Translations under genes and position numbers: made by a program | The notes under the pieces: generated by a model | The model's database searches: none | What the model was told of the DNA's origin: nothing | What the model saw: the letters and a program-made list of their open reading frames with translations, nothing else | In this document: positions 54,227-63,875 of the stretch, piece by piece | Numbering within the stretch: position 1 is the first letter of the stretch | Layout: every line of letters starts with the position of its first letter | Assembly (NCBI GenBank): GCA_963580285.1 | Contig: OY757026.1 | Span: 83,364,651 to 83,428,650 of the forward strand | DNA length: 64,000 nucleotides | DNA from: Lucinisca nassula | Lineage: Eukaryota; Mollusca; Bivalvia; Lucinida; Lucinidae | Direction: 5' to 3'

Positions 54227-55060
54227 TAGAGGTGTCACGATTCACCGAAAACTCTATTCACAGCGGTACAAGGGCTTCGGTTCGATTCACGATATTGTTT
54301 TCTTAATTTTCGGTACGATTCGGTTCGAATGTCAGGACCGAAATGTCAGGCCGCTTAAATCAATTAGTGGAAGAAAAAGAAATAAATCTAGCGAAGATCT
54401 GCCTTCGAAACAGTTCGGATAATAATGTTTGTCGATCTTCTTATATATTTTTGATGTAAGAAGGCTCAGTTTTATAAAATTTATGTCCAAAAAGAAAAAA
54501 ATAATTTTCGATTTTTTCGTAACATGCGCGGTATTCAAATCGGAAAATGGCCGACCGGGGAGTGAGGGAAACTCATGAAACAGAAGATGCGCCAGCAAAG
54601 TTTAAATCCGTTGTCTGGCAGCATTTGGGATTCGAAAAAAAGAACAAAATGGGGTTAAGTCTGTGGATAAAACTAAAACAATATGCAAAATCTGTAAAAT
54701 TTATATATCCTATGCTACCGGTACAACAACAAACATGTTATCACATTTGCAACGGAAACACCCGGTCGAATATCAACAACTACAAGATCTCACGTGTATA
54801 AGCTAGTCATTGCTAACTTTTAAAAGACAATTTTCAAATTTATCCTTCAATCATCACCAAATACCCATACTTACCTATAGAATTTTACTTAATTAAGTTT
54901 TTAAAGTTTATTGTTACATTAAATTTAGTTTTGTTTCACTTTCACCTTTGTTTTCCAACCAGTGATCCTTCATAAAACGTATCGCGATACGTGTCGTATC
55001 GTGAGTCAAGTATCGCGTATACGCATCGTATCGTGAGGTAAGCGTATCGTGGCAGCCCTA
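54227..55060 (+). mobile_element. hAT-type transposon fragment with BED finger, 834 bp
   Basis: Termini TAGAGGTGTCACGATTC and GTATCGTGGCAGCCCTA are imperfect inverted repeats with the TAG...CTA ends of hAT elements, flanked by a perfect 8-bp duplication GTAAAAGT (54219-54226, 55061-55068). Inside is a partial BED zinc-finger frame but no transposase catalytic region or dimerisation domain, so it is an internally deleted, non-autonomous copy. Confidence 0.9.
54547..54801 (+). pseudogene. BED zinc-finger remnant of a hAT transposase
   Basis: The first 30-40 residues (MADRGVRETHETEDAPAKFK, then SVVWQHLGF) match the start of a BED finger. A frameshift after about residue 35 follows; in another frame the stretch 54660-54790 continues with KICKIYI and NMLSHLQRKHPVEYQQL, supplying the Cys-Cys and His-His ligands. 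BED fingers bind transposon ends. The frame is broken and truncated. Confidence 0.75.
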
Positions 55061-55679
55061 GTAAAAGTCCCACAAAATTGGAAGCAAAGTCTCCAAAATG
55101 ACCTTTACAGTGTTGACAGGGATGTTAAACCACTAATCAAACAAACAAATCAACAAATGATAATTCACAGGCTCATCAACTGACAAATTCAATATGACCT
55201 TAATAATGTCGACTGAGCGAATATGTGGTTTCGGATATGTTGAAGCAGATGGGCTACCCCTGGTGTCAATAATGGCAATAATGTTGGCATATACATGCAT
55301 TTACAAAATGTTTAAAGTTAACCCCAAAACAGGTCACTGGCAATTAGAAGCCTCTGTGGTGTCTTAGGCAAGTCATTTTGGTTATCCATTAGATATGCTT
55401 GCTTAATAGAGGTTAGATTGTAGTTCTTTGAAGTTTTAATAAGCATTACGGCCAATTGCTTAGTAACATGTTGAGATCAAAGTCACAGACATAGATTCCA
55501 AAAAATTTACAAGAAAAAATATATAATAGATAAACGCAGTATTGCAGGATCTGCTATTTCACCTTAGTTTGAAAAGTAGTGTACAGGACATAGCAAATAA
55601 TCATAAATGTTTCTATATATAATCTTGTTAGTTAGTTTAGGTGCAACAAACTTGTCTTGCTTGTTTTAACCCTTATCCT

Positions 55680-55873
55680 GCTGAATAAATTAATTTAGCC
55701 ACACCCATTCTGACTGTCAACCAATCATATTACTTGATATAATGTATTTGTTCAATTCACAAACTGAATGATAAACAGTATAGATCCAGATCAGATGGCT
55801 TCTTCAGAAGCCATCTGATCAGGATCTTCACTGTTAGCAAAGGTATGGGTTGTTGTGTTCAGCAGGATAAGGG
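55680..55873 (+). mobile_element. MITE family A, copy 8
   Basis: TTAA at 55676-55679 and 55874-55877; core GATGGCTTCTTCAGAAGCCATC. Its right end is 60 bp upstream of the exon at 55934. Confidence 0.88.
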
Positions 55874-55933
55874 TTAATATGAATTTTCTATGAACTGGTG
55901 CCTGACTTGACATTTTTCTTTGGACCATTTCAG

Positions 55934-56106
55934 CCAGTGCAGGTACGAAAACAGTGGATGCAGGGGACCAGTTTGGGAGGACTCCATTGATGTTTTGTGT
56001 GTTAGCTGACAGACTGGAGTGTGCGGAGCTTCTGCTTAAAGCAGGTGCTCAGGTCAATATGAATGATAATGGAGGCAGAACAGCGCTTCACTGGGCAGCT
56101 CATAAG
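55934..56106 (+). CDS. INVS: Inversin orthologue, ankyrin repeats 1-3 exon
   Basis: The acceptor TTGGACCATTTCAG ends at 55933; the donor GTAAAT starts at 56107. Entering in phase 1 (codon completed from the previous exon's T), it reads SAGTKTVDAG, then DQFGRTPLMFCVLADRLECA, ELLLKAGAQVNMND and NGGRTALHWAAHK, ending in phase 0. These are canonical ankyrin repeats (TPL, LLL-GA-VN, TALHWAA). The DQFGRTPLM-CVLADRL stretch is specific to inversin. A second AG inside CCAGTGCAG|GT is an alternative acceptor but breaks the frame. Confidence 0.93.
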
Positions 56107-56345
56107 GTAAATAGATGATGACAAGGATGATGATGATGATTTTTTTCTCTTTTTTTTTGATGGTGATAATGATGAGGATGATTTATGTGATTAAAGTTAA
56201 CAGAGTTTCTCATCATTTTTCTTCAGAAACATGACAATGAAATGACTAAACAGTTCAGAATCCATTAATTTTTTTGCTAATTTTCAGTTGCTAGCAGGAT
56301 ATTTAATACATGTAATGGTATACAGTTAACCCTTTTTATACCAAC

Positions 56346-56510
56346 AAGAAGCCTTCTTGGTGCAGTGGTTACGCTACTCGCATTGTAAACCAGGGATCGG
56401 AGGATCGATCCCGGGCTTCTCCAGACTTTCGGATGTGTCTTTAAACCGAGGTCCCGTCTCCGTATGACCTTAACTGTTGGTGGGACGTAAAACTAAAACT
56501 CACTCACTTT
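56346..56510 (+). repeat. SINE-A, full copy
   Basis: A box TGGTGCAGTGG (56359-56369) and B-box-like GGATCGATCCC (56401-56411), then CGGATGTGTCTTTAAACCGAGG and the tail TTGGTGGGACGTAAAAC. Confidence 0.85.
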
Positions 56511-56656
56511 ATACCAACATTTGATTTAAGATAAAATTAGTTATAGCGAAAGTGTCAATAGAACACATCCTTTACTCAAGATGCAACAGATATGATATGG
56601 TGGCTGATAAACATATGTGACCATAAGTGGAGGTTTTACTGTAAATCACTTTTTAT

Positions 56657-57180
56657 CGGCTAGCCTCGGTGCATATCTGACTGGTGATCAGGGTCATGGG
56701 TTTGATACCTGGCGGGTCAGCAATATTCTTTGGTGGAGATTGATCATGAAATTTCTTCTACGTTCATTCTCTCCCTTCTGCTGATCCAAAAAGGGCAGTT
56801 GTCAGTTTCTGTGGAAAGAATGTGCACTCTACTATAGTAGTTAACTGCTTGTGTATAAGCCTGCCCAGGAAAATTGTGCTCAGGCAAACTGACTGTCTTG
56901 ATATGACCTAGATAGTGTTGATTTGGTTGTTAACCCATTTAGTACTGGAAACCCCTAAAGGGGTAATTGGCAAACAGAGCAGGTCCAGATCAGATGCCGC
57001 AGAATGCGGCATCTGATCAGGGCCTACATTGTTTGAAAAAAAGTTAAGCCATTTTCCAAAAATTTTTTTACGAAAACACACTTTGACACCACTAAATTTT
57101 GATATGGACTCCGGCTATATAAAAGGAGGAAGATTCCATTTGGTAAAAAAGGGTTAAACTCCAAACAAACAAACGAACAA
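56657..57180 (+). repeat. SINE-C split by MITE B
   Basis: The head CTAGCCTCGGTGCATATCTG and body run to 56929; the A-rich tail (ACTCCAAACAAACAAACG) resumes after 57157. Confidence 0.82.
56934..57153 (-). mobile_element. TTAA-flanked MITE family B, copy 3, inside SINE-C
   Basis: TTAA at 56930-56933 and 57154-57157, exactly interrupting the SINE. Core CAGATGCCGCAGAATGCGGCATCTG. Confidence 0.88.
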
Positions 57181-57345
57181 TTCTAATGCACTTGCGTATG
57201 TAATGCGACATCTGATTGGATAACATAAAAAATTTGCGACAGAATATTCTGCATTTGGTTTTACGCAGCTCACAGCCCTTGCCGCTTTGTGCAAAATAGT
57301 ACAATTTTTAAGAAAACACACAAATAAGTGCATTAGAATGGGGCT

Positions 57346-57499
57346 AACTGTATTGAAAATTGTCATTTGGGGAGGTAAATTGTGGGTTTTACGGTCTCAA
57401 GTTACATTTTACGGCTTCGCTGATGCGTCACCGTAAAACGAAATTTCTGACCGTAAAACCGACGATTTACCTCCCCAAATGACAATTTTCAATACAGTT
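57346..57499. mobile_element. Fold-back MITE ending 21 bp before the exon 4 acceptor
   Basis: Arms AACTGTATTGAAAATTGTCA plus TTTGGGGAGGTAAAT pair with ATTTACCTCCCCAAA plus TGACAATTTTCAATACAGTT. The inner arms carry TTTTACGG repeats. Only 21 bp separate it from the exon at 57521. Confidence 0.82.
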
Positions 57500-57520
57500 A
57501 TCTCCTAAATCTCCTTTCAG

Positions 57521-57694
57521 GGCAATGTGAGATTGTTGAGAGTGTTGATTTCAAAAGGTGCTAGCTGTTATGAGAAGGACAGTGAAGGTCAGACTGCTCT
57601 ACATTTATGTACACGACACAAGTCACCCAAGTGCATGACTTTGTTACTACGGCAACTGTCACCAGGGGAGATTGATGACCAAGACAAGAACAAG
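57521..57694 (+). CDS. INVS: Inversin orthologue, ankyrin repeats 3-5 exon
   Basis: The acceptor is CTAAATCTCCTTTCAG (ends 57520), the donor GTACTA (57695). Phase 0 at both ends, 58 codons: GNVRLLRVLISKGASCYEKD, SEGQTALHLCTRHKSPKCMT and LLLRQLSPGEIDDQDKNK. The RHKSPKC and PGEIDDQDKNK phrases are strongly conserved in inversin and separate it from other ankyrin proteins. Confidence 0.95.
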
Positions 57695-58279
57695 GTACTA
57701 CAGTGACACTTTAACCTTTTTCACTCTCTTGGCTAATTTAGCAGATGACAGATTGTTGATATTTTGTCCCAGAAAACAGGACTTGACATCTCATGCAAAT
57801 TGTCTCCTTAATTGCATAGAATGTCAAATCCAGTTTTTCTTACAGAAAAAAAGGACTTACAGAAAAAAGGACTTGACATCTCATGCAGCTTGTCTCTAAG
57901 GAGACAATTGCTTATCATGATGCCGAGTCAAATATGATGCCGAGTCAAATGCACTTTTATAAAGTTGAAATTCAGCAGCATGGGTTCAGAATCTAGAAGT
58001 TTTCAAGACACATAGCTCCAGATAGCCCCCCTCCCCCCCCCCCCCCCCCCATCGGGACTTGGTGTAATAGATTTGGATGCATAATGCTTCGATGCAGAGC
58101 TGGTAAACTACTTAGAAGGTCTAAGCCTGTCCAGGCAAAGTGATGCAAGTCGGACCCTATTGGTTTCATTGGGTGGCAGAGTTTGAGAAGTCATTTCATC
58201 TCAATGTCGGGTAATAGTCCCACAAAATAGGAGGCAACATCTCCAAAATGACCGTAATATTGTTGATGGGGACATTAAG

Positions 58280-58700
58280 GGGAATGGGAACACCTTCATG
58301 GGAGGCAAAAGTATTTTTGTCTCCCATGTCAATAGGGATCAACTCTTAAAGGAAAGAATTTGCTCCTGAGGAGCAAAATTTGCTCCTGAGGAGCAAATTC
58401 TTTCCTTTAAGTGTAGACCCCATTTTCAGTAGGACAGGGGCCAGAAGCCTCTGTGGTGTAGTGGACAGGCTACTGGCCTTGTAAACCAGGGGTCGCAGGA
58501 TCGATCCCGGGCTTCTCTAGACTTTCGGATGAGTCTTTAAACCGAGGTCCCATCTCCATATGACCATAGCTGTTGGTGGGATGTAAAACTCAAACACTCA
58601 CCTCAGTAGAACAGGGCTTATGGAAAAGTGAACAGGAAGTCTAGAAAGTTATCTCCCTTTGAAAAATGGCGGACAAATTTGCCAGGTGTTCCCATTCCCC
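58280..58700. mobile_element. TTAA-flanked element (family D), 421 bp
   Basis: Perfect 17-bp inverted termini GGGGAATGGGAACACCT ... AGGTGTTCCCATTCCCC, with TTAA at 58276-58279 and 58701-58704. An internal palindrome CTTAAAGGAAAGAATTTGCT ... (58334-58411) centres on TGAGGAGCAAAATTTGCTCC. SINE-A sits inside. Confidence 0.9.
58442..58605 (+). repeat. SINE-A, full copy, within family D element
   Basis: A box TGGTGTAGTGG and B-like GGATCGATCCC, body as at 56346, tail GGTGGGATGTAAAACTC. Confidence 0.88.
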
Positions 58701-59070
58701 TTAAACCTCAAGTCCTCAACACAAACATAGCTTCAGATAAACAAGGATAATTCATCGTTATTTCTTGTCAGACAGGTATGTTATGGGTACATGTCAGAAT
58801 TGCCTTGATAGGGCCTGTCTAACAGGTACACATAGCATACGAGTGTGTTAATGGAGAGATAAGAAAATTGTTACCCAATTTATCCTGAACACTCCACTGT
58901 ATTGGTTGGTATGTAGGAACATAAAAAACATAGCACAAAGGGCCAAAATGTACTACAACAAAGCATAATCTGACTTTTTGTTTTTTCAGAAATCATGGAA
59001 AAGTTTCAAGGTTTCACCAAAAAAACCCTAAACACATTTTTATATGGCCTATCTAGTATCTACTTCTCAA

Positions 59071-59376
59071 TGCCGGCCTTGGTAGCTCAGTCGGATGCGC
59101 TTCTGACTGGTGATCAGGAGGACTCGGGTTCGCTACCTGCCTGGGTTGGCAGAATTTTTTCGTTCGAGATTGATCATGAAATATTCTCTACAGTCATTCT
59201 CTCCCGCTGATTCAAGAAGGGCAGTTGTCGGTTTCTGGCGAAAGAATGTGCACTGTACTGGTTAACTGCTTACATGTAAGCCTGCTCAGGAAAGTGGATA
59301 GGTAAACTGACCGGCTCAAAAATGACCTAAAATAGTGTTGCCCTGGCCTTTAAACTCCAATACAAACAAACAAATC
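59071..59376 (+). repeat. SINE-C, full copy
   Basis: Head TGGTAGCTCAGTCGGATGCG with B box GGTTCGCTACC, body GATTGATCATGAAATATTC, TTCAAGAAGGGCAGTTGTCG, tail ACTCCAATACAAACAAACAA. The best reference copy in the window. Confidence 0.88.
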
Positions 59377-59412
59377 TACTTCTCAGTCTATTGTTCTGCT
59401 TCTTTCTTTCAG

Positions 59413-59478
59413 AGAACAGCGCTTCACTGGGCAGCCTCTTATGGCAACCTAGAGCATGTGAAAATGTTGATAAAACAG
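59413..59478 (+). CDS. INVS: Inversin orthologue, ankyrin repeat 5 exon (last in window)
   Basis: The acceptor is CTTCTTTCTTTCAG (ends 59412), the donor GTAAGTAG (59479). Phase 0, 22 codons: RTALHWAASYGNLEHVKMLI and KQ. It follows DQDKNK in inversin proteins. The next exon, expected to encode the following ankyrin repeat, is not found before 64000, so the gene runs off the window (ankyrin block, IQ motifs and C-terminus outside). Confidence 0.93.
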
Positions 59479-59574
59479 GTAAGTAGCTTGTAATAGTGAT
59501 TTAAGTTTTACAACAATCCTCTTTATTACCAGAAGCTCTTTTCTCATTTTCATGTTGCTGTTCAACCCTTGTCC

Positions 59575-59767
59575 TGCTTAACCATGATAGCCCATTCATT
59601 TGCAAACAATGTAGATCCAGATCAGATGGCTTCTGGAATCTGATCAGGATCTACACTGTTTGTCATTCTTTTTTTCTATTTTGAGTATATATATTTTATC
59701 AAATAATTGGATTGGCTGCTAGTCAGAAATGGGTGTGACAGAATTAATTTATTCAGCAGGGTAAGGG
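59575..59767 (+). mobile_element. MITE family A, copy 9
   Basis: Flanks TTCA and TTAT (decayed TTAA); hairpin tip shortened to GATGGCTTCTGGAATCTGATC. Confidence 0.8.
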
Positions 59768-60034
59768 TTATGGGTGTACCTACAGGGAAGGCAACTGTTT
59801 TACCAATATACAGTAAAATTCCTATATTAAGACCACCTTTGGGACTGTCCAAAAATGGTCTTTAAGACCACTTTTGAACAGTCCCAAAGGTAGTCCCAGA
59901 CTAGAGGACACAAAAGAAAGAATAACTGCACCCCTCTAAAGCTTTTTATAACAGAATTAGTCTTTATTTAAGTCGGTCTTTCTAGTGGAATTACACCATA
60001 ATTGTGTCACCCAAGGCTCAAGTCACCCCTTTAA

Positions 60035-60239
60035 CCTTTAACCTGCTGAATATTCAATTAAGCCACACTCATTTCTGACTTTGAACCAATCAGATTACTT
60101 GATGCAGCTTATTTTTACATATTCATAAACTGAATGTCAAACTGTGTAGATCCTGATCAGATGGCTTCTTCAGAAGCCATCTGATCTGGATCTACACTGT
60201 TTGCAAAGATAGGGCTTGTCGCCTACAGCAGGGTAAAGG
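60035..60239 (+). mobile_element. MITE family A, copy 10
   Basis: TTAA at 60031-60034 and 60240-60243; core GATGGCTTCTTCAGAAGCCATC. Confidence 0.87.
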
Positions 60240-60290
60240 TTAAAGAGCATAACCTTTTTTTCTGCCAGCCTTTGTAGCTCAGTCTATGTA

Positions 60291-62113
60291 CAGTACGGCT
60301 CAGGTATAAGAACCAAAAAACTCTCTATTCCGAATCTCGGCGTTTTGAGTACTTTCAAAAACACTCGGAATTGTTCCGAGTATATGTATATATTCGGCGG
60401 ACACTCCTCGAAAACACTCGCAAGGTCCGCGGTACGCGAAGTTTCGCGAAATTATTCCGAGTCGTAATATCGTACCTGAGGCAATATTTTCTCGCGAAGT
60501 TATGCGGAAATACTCGGAGGAATTTGACGAAATACCTGGGCATTTTTCTTTTGTTTATTTAATGTTCTTTTACCATCATATATATTTATATATAATTATA
60601 AGATAATAATTATCACTTATAGTTATTATAATGTAAACAATGTCAAAAGTCAACAAAGAGGTAATCATTAATTACCCAGGGTGTGAAACTGCACAGTGAT
60701 TTCAAACAAGGGAATCAGTTGGGCATGACGAGTACATACAACTCTTCGAAGTCCGTAATTGAAAGCATGTTGAACATCATAAAATTACAGGAAAATCGGT
60801 CATTTTCAACTCAAAATTTCTCCATGTAATTTTCATATTTTCAAAAAAAGAAAATTATTTTGATATAATATAATTATTTGTCTTTCATTCTTTAATAATT
60901 TTAATGTGAAGTATTATCGGACAATTGAGAAACAAATAATCAAAGGTGATAACTGTCAGCGAAATTTTGACGGGTTTCGGCCGCCATTATTGGCTTCTTT
61001 TAAACTGCAAAATCGGTCATTTTGAACTCAAAATTTCTCCATTTAATTTTCATATTTTCAAAAAAAGAAAATTATTTTGATATAATATAATCATTTGTCT
61101 TTCATTCTTTAATAATTTTAATGTGAAGTATAATCGGACAAATGAGAAACAAATAATCAAATGTGATAACTGTCAGCGATATTTTGACGGGTTTCGGTCG
61201 CCATTATTGGCTTCTATTAAACTGCAAAATCGGTCATTTTGAACTCAAAATTTCTCCATGTAATTTTAAGATTTTCAAAAAAAGAAAATTATTTTGAAAT
61301 AATATAATCATTTGTCTTTCATACTTTAATAATTTTAATGTGAAGTATAATCGGACAAATGAGAAACAAATAATCACAGGTGATAACTGTCAGCGAAATT
61401 TTAACGGATTTCGGCCGCCATTATTGACTTCTATTAAACTGCAAAATCGGTCATTTTGAACTCAAAATTTCTCCATGTAATTTTCATATTTTCAAAAAAA
61501 GAAAATTATTTTGATATAATATAATCATTTGTCTTTCATTCTTTAATAATTTTAATGTGAAGTATTATCGGACAATTGAGAAACAAATAATCAAAGGTGA
61601 TAACTGTCAGCGAAATTTTGACCGGTTTCGGCCGCCATTATTGGCTTCTTTAAAACTGCAAAATCGGTCATTTTGAACTCAAAATTTCTCCATGTAATTT
61701 TGATATTTTCAAAAAAAGAAAATTATTTTGATATAATATAATCATTTGTCTTTCATTCTTTAATAATTTGAATGTGAAGTATTATCGGACAATTGAGAAA
61801 CAAATAATCAAAATGATAACTGTCAGCGAAAATTTTACGGGTTTCGGCCGCCATTATTGGCCTCTGATACGTCGCACCGGCGACACATGTTTAATTAAAT
61901 TAGTCTCCACTCGCAAATACTTGCAAACACTCCAAATATCACAGGTAAGCTCCGAGGTCCGTGGAATTTCCTCGGAATATCGAGCGCATAACTTGGAGTA
62001 AAATATTTTCACTTGGAGTGGTTTACTCCAAACCATTCGGCGGAAAAACGCGGATTTAAAAAGTTGTCCGCGGAATGAAAAAGAAAAACGGTTCAAATAC
62101 CTGAGCCGTACTG
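60291..62113. mobile_element. TA-flanked transposon carrying a 217-bp satellite (1.82 kb)
   Basis: The left end CAGTACGGCTCAGGTAT and the right end ATACCTGAGCCGTACTG are perfect 17-bp inverted repeats (further similarity beyond), flanked by TA (60289-60290, 62114-62115) inside a SINE. TA targets and CAGT ends are typical of Tc1/mariner/pogo elements. Between the AT/CG-mixed ends (60308-60780, 61866-62096, with TCGCGAA- and CCGAGT-like dyads) lie five tandem 217-bp units. No transposase frame was found. Confidence 0.88.
60780..61865. repeat. Five-copy tandem satellite, 217-bp unit
   Basis: The phrase AATCGGTCATTTT starts at 60794, 61011, 61228, 61445 and 61662, an exact 217-bp spacing each time. 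Each unit ends with TTTCGGCCGCCATTATTGGC. Units differ by only a few substitutions, so the array was recently homogenised. Confidence 0.95.
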
Positions 62114-62292
62114 TATGACAGACTGGTGATCAGAAAGTTGGATTCCTGTCAAGTCGGCAACATTCTTTCATTGGGATTGATGAGGAAGTCTTTTCTACAG
62201 TCATTCTCTCTCTTCAGCTGATTCAAAAAGGGAAGTTTTTAGTTTCTGACGAAAGAATGAGCACTGCACTGGTTAACAGCATATGTATATAG

Positions 62293-62408
62293 AGAGTATC
62301 TTACATGAGTGTTCATTTATTATTGACTTTATTAAAGGAGTTGAGGAAAAGGGATAAAATGCGAGGCTTGCCTCACATTTGTTTGTTGTGAACAGCAGGA
62401 TAAGGGTT
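62293..62408. repeat. Partial palindrome element fused to a MITE A end
   Basis: TCTTACATGAGTGTTCAT and GAAAAGGGATAAAATGCGAG recur at 63735-63810, where they are one arm of a full palindrome. The last 20 bp (AACAGCAGGATAAGGGTTA) are a MITE A terminus. Confidence 0.65.
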
Positions 62409-62758
62409 ACACCTGCCCAGAAAAAGTGTTGTTAGGTAAACTGAGCAGTTCAGTCTGATCAAAATAGTTTTGACAGGGCTGCAAAACTCAAAACAAACAG
62501 AACCCCTTTTTAGCCTGCCATAACAAAGTCTAGGAAGAGCTATTATACTACCCAGTCATTGGCATTGGAGTTGATGTCTACATTTACTTAAATAGTTTTT
62601 TGAAAAAAAAAAGAAAAAGCTTTTTCATTCCAAACCATATGATCGATTTGGTTCATATTTGGTATGACGATAGATTTATTCAGCCATACCCCTGCACATA
62701 CCCAAGACCTCAAGGTGAAGGTCACATACTTTGGAAATTTTTATGCTGAAGTTTTTAA

Positions 62759-63285
62759 CCCTTATCCTGTTGAACATGACAAGCCATAACTTTGCAAACA
62801 GTGTAGATGCAGATCAGATGGCTTCTGAACTGATCAGGATCTACACTGTTTGTCATTACGACCCCTGCCCATAGGGGCTTGAAGAAATAGATGGGCTGCA
62901 TGATGCTTCCACGCAGAGCTGAAATCCGACCGCACATGAGTACTGGTAAACCGCTTAGAGGATCTAAGCCTGCCCAGGCAAAGTGGTGAGAGTTGGACCG
63001 TCCATGCTTATAAACCCTATTGGTTTCATTTGGCAACAGGGCTTGAGATGTCGTTTCATCTCAATGTTGGGAAAAAGTCCCACAAAATTGGAAGCAATGT
63101 CTCCAAAATGACCTATACAGTGTTGACGGGATGTTAAACCTCAAACCAAACAAAAAAACTGTTTTTCATTATGTTTTTGAATTGAACAAATACATTATAA
63201 TAAGTAATTCAGTTGGTTGTTAGTCAGAAATGGGAGTGGCTATTTAAAATCAATTTGTTCAGCTGAATCCTTTTCTGTTAACAGC
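62759..63285 (+). mobile_element. MITE family A, copy 11, split by SINE-B
   Basis: TTAA at 62755-62758, CCCTTATCCTGTTGAACATG, hairpin ending at CACTGTTTGTCATT (62855), SINE-B, then the family right half (TCAGTTGGTTGTTAGTCAG) to about 63285, where the terminus is decayed before a TTAA. Confidence 0.75.
62858..63160 (+). repeat. SINE-B copy inserted in MITE A
   Basis: CCCCTGCCCATAGGGGCTTG to the tail TTAAACCTCAAACCAAACAA. It post-dates the MITE it interrupts. Confidence 0.85.
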
Positions 63286-63685
63286 TCATATTTTCCAAAC
63301 CAGAACCTGGAGAAATGGACTTATCACAACCTGTCATTTACAATCTACCATATCAATCATATATATTCGGACAGATAGGCCTGAGTAAAGAGTGAAATAT
63401 GTTCTATAGAAATATAATCCTTTGGAAGCAAGGACAACAATACAGAATTGAAAACTGTTGAGTGTACACAGTTTTTCTGGACCAGACTAGCTAGTTAAGT
63501 TTAGTACAGTTAGGCCTCATCAGTGACCGTCAAACATTTTCCAAATTCTCCAGTGGACTAGAAAATATAAACCCATATGAGATGTGACAGAAAGTGTCAT
63601 CTCATCAGGTCTACACCATTCACCATTGATCATTCAGCTAGTTTTAGACACATCACATCACATGAACAAGTCCGTGAAATAAAGA
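63286..63685. other. INVS intron; nothing recognised
   Basis: No ankyrin-coding exon, splice pair with open frame or repeat match seen. Confidence 0.5.
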
Positions 63686-63689
63686 CCCG

Positions 63690-63875
63690 ACTAAACCCCA
63701 TGTTATATAGAGAAAACTGGGGTTTATAGAGGATCTTACATGAGTGTTCATGTAATATTGAATTTATTAAACGAGTTGAAGAAAAGGGATAAAATGCGAG
63801 GCTTTGCTGAGCATTTTATCCCTTTTCCTCAACAAGTTTAATAAATTCAATAATACATGAGCACGAATGCAAGAT
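63690..63875. repeat. Long palindrome element
   Basis: TCTTACATGAGTGTTCATGT, TTGAATTTATTAAACGAGTTG and AAAAGGGATAAAATGC are mirrored by GCATTTTATCCCTTTTCC, AACAAGTTTAATAAATTCAA and ATGAGCACGAATGCAAGA; the loop is about 10 bases. A family P-like end (TAAACCCCATG ... CTGGGGTTTA) flanks it at 63692-63726. Confidence 0.78.

Larger units (their letters stand above)
54003..55150 (+). repeat. SINE-B copy split by a hAT element
   Basis: The 5' part runs 54003-54226 and the 3' part resumes at 55061 (GTAAAAGTCCCACAAAATTGG) to the tail near 55150. Confidence 0.85.
56107..57520. other. INVS intron
   Basis: 1.4-kb intron holding SINE-A, SINE-C with a nested MITE B, and a long palindrome. A (GATGAT)n-like patch lies at 56116-56190. 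Confidence 0.85.
58040..58735 (+). repeat. SINE-B copy split by a TTAA element
   Basis: From CCCCCATCGGGACTTGG to GTTGATGGGGACATTAA (58279); the tail ACCTCAAGTCCTCAACAC resumes at 58705. Confidence 0.8.
57695..59412. other. INVS intron
   Basis: 1.7-kb intron containing SINE-B with a nested TTAA element (itself carrying SINE-A) and SINE-C. A C-homopolymer of about 20 bases lies at 58031-58050. Confidence 0.85.
60263..62520 (+). repeat. SINE-C copy split by two insertions
   Basis: Head GCCAGCCTTTGTAGCTCAG to 60288; the body resumes at 62116 (GACAGACTGGTGATCAG) and runs to about 62292; a roughly 115-bp insertion (62293-62408) precedes the remainder (ACCTGCCCAGAAAAAGTG ... CAAAACTCAAAACAAACAG). 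Confidence 0.78.

Noticed and set aside
63269..63340. Possible further INVS exon after TTTTCTGTTAACAG at 63281
   Set aside because: The acceptor looks plausible but the following sequence does not encode an ankyrin repeat expected at this point.
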